NCBI GenBank assembly: GCA_946402785.1
Contig: CAMIXP010000083.1
Coordinates: 1-5,925 of the forward strand
Length of the DNA: 5,925 bases
Source of the DNA: an uncultured Caryophanales bacterium
Lineage (GTDB): Bacteria; Bacillota_I; Bacilli_A; RF39; UBA660
Reading direction: 5' to 3'
The translations under genes and the position numbers were made by a program. Positions 5,499 through 5,925 of this stretch are shown piece after piece; position 1 is the first letter of the stretch; every line of letters begins with the position of its first letter. The notes beneath the pieces were generated by a model. It saw only the letters and a program-made list of their open reading frames with translations, was not told the DNA's origin and did no database searches.

Positions 5499-5925
5499 AT
5501 GGTATTATCAGTCGATTCAATTCATGTTACACCAAATGAATTAGAAGAATTAGATCGTACAAATCCATATAATGTAGTAGGGGCATTTATTCAAACCATT
5601 ACAGAATTTAATCCAGAAGACCCTGAACCATTTTTTGAAAAATTACAAATCTTACAAGGTTCTCTACAACCAATATCAGAATTAATGAAACAAAATGTAG
5701 AAGATAGAATGAATCAAAATAGTAAGTATGAGTACATTGGAAAATCATACTTTGTAGGTTCAAAACCAGAAAATGAGTATGAACCAACAGAACCATATCA
5801 AATAGAAGTAACAGAAAACCCTTATAGTAATATACAAGAAGGATATTTGAAGTTATTTGTGAAAAGCGGAGGAGCAGATGCCTTAAGAGGAATCACGATG
5901 CGCCGCGGAAAAGAAGATAGAAACT
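5499..5925 (+). CDS. DUF6935-like hypothetical protein, N-terminal part (runs off the window)
   Basis: The frame is open from ATG 5499 to the window end, giving 142 residues without a stop. The start is supported by a perfect Shine-Dalgarno and a close upstream promoter. The order of blocks is NVVGAFIQTI (25-34), a helical stretch LQILQGSLQPISELMKQ (49-65), VEDRM, YIGKSYFVGSKPENEY (79-94), PYQIEVTENPYS, then GYLKLFVKSGGADALRGITMRR (115-136, in one continuous strand-like region). The SYFxGxxPxNxYxP and SGGAD blocks resemble a Firmicutes family of unknown function that I recall as DUF6935; the name is from memory. There is no signal peptide or membrane segment, so it is probably cytoplasmic. 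Two adjacent CGC arginine codons (5901-5906) stand out where the window otherwise prefers AGA. The function is unknown. Confidence 0.8.
   Translation, partial: MVLSVDSIHVTPNELEELDRTNPYNVVGAFIQTITEFNPEDPEPFFEKLQILQGSLQPISELMKQNVEDRMNQNSKYEYIGKSYFVGSKPENEYEPTEPYQIEVTENPYSNIQEGYLKLFVKSGGADALRGITMRRGKEDRN

Noticed and set aside
5608..5796. Minus-strand 62-residue hydrophobic frame
   Set aside because: It is antisense to the DUF6935-like gene; the hydrophobic look comes from reading A-rich codons backwards as T-rich ones.
1..5925. Mycoplasma-type code (TGA as Trp)
   Set aside because: All tryptophans in the genes are TGG and no frame needs TGA readthrough, so the standard bacterial code suffices.

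Overview
The window is strongly A+T-rich, and every gene is on the + strand. Arginine is written mostly as AGA, tryptophan always as TGG, and no TGA is read through, so the standard bacterial code fits. Strong purine-rich Shine-Dalgarno sites, TATAAT-type promoters and short hairpin-plus-U-tract terminators point to a low-GC Firmicute. Erysipelotrichia or a related Bacilli lineage is my best guess; this is inference from style, not from a marker gene.

Layout. Bases 1-56 are the tail of an unidentified upstream gene. Two bases later comes an S66-family serine carboxypeptidase of the MccF-like type (59-1036). Twenty bases after that is a full-length leucyl-tRNA synthetase-like protein (1057-3429). 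After a 56-base gap without a terminator comes a methylthioadenosine/S-adenosylhomocysteine nucleosidase (3486-4166). An intrinsic terminator overlaps the end of that gene, so these four genes may form one transcription unit. A perfect extended -10 promoter then starts a second unit: a small protein-kinase-fold protein (4225-4992) and a small GNAT-like protein (5013-5429). A second terminator (5444-5467) is followed at once by another extended -10 promoter and the start of a gene that runs off the window (5499-5925, DUF6935-like). No gap between genes exceeds 70 bases. I see no RNA genes, CRISPR, insertion sequences or long repeats.

The most unusual object is the synthetase. Its aminoacylation motifs HMGH and KMSKS and its zinc-binding cysteines are intact. 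The CP1 editing domain is present at normal size, but its active site has been replaced: the TTRPDT segment reads TQEAYF, and the two aspartates of the HDxRD segment are Arg and His. The leucine-pocket segment MFPYPSG reads EFYNVSG, and GWDAFG reads GGDAFG. It also lacks its own T-box leader. It therefore looks either like an error-prone LeuRS or like a specialised second LeuRS. Its direct neighbour is related to MccF, which destroys aminoacyl-nucleotide antibiotics that target aminoacyl-tRNA synthetases. Together they suggest a testable resistance pair (hydrolase plus insensitive target), but a housekeeping operon remains possible.
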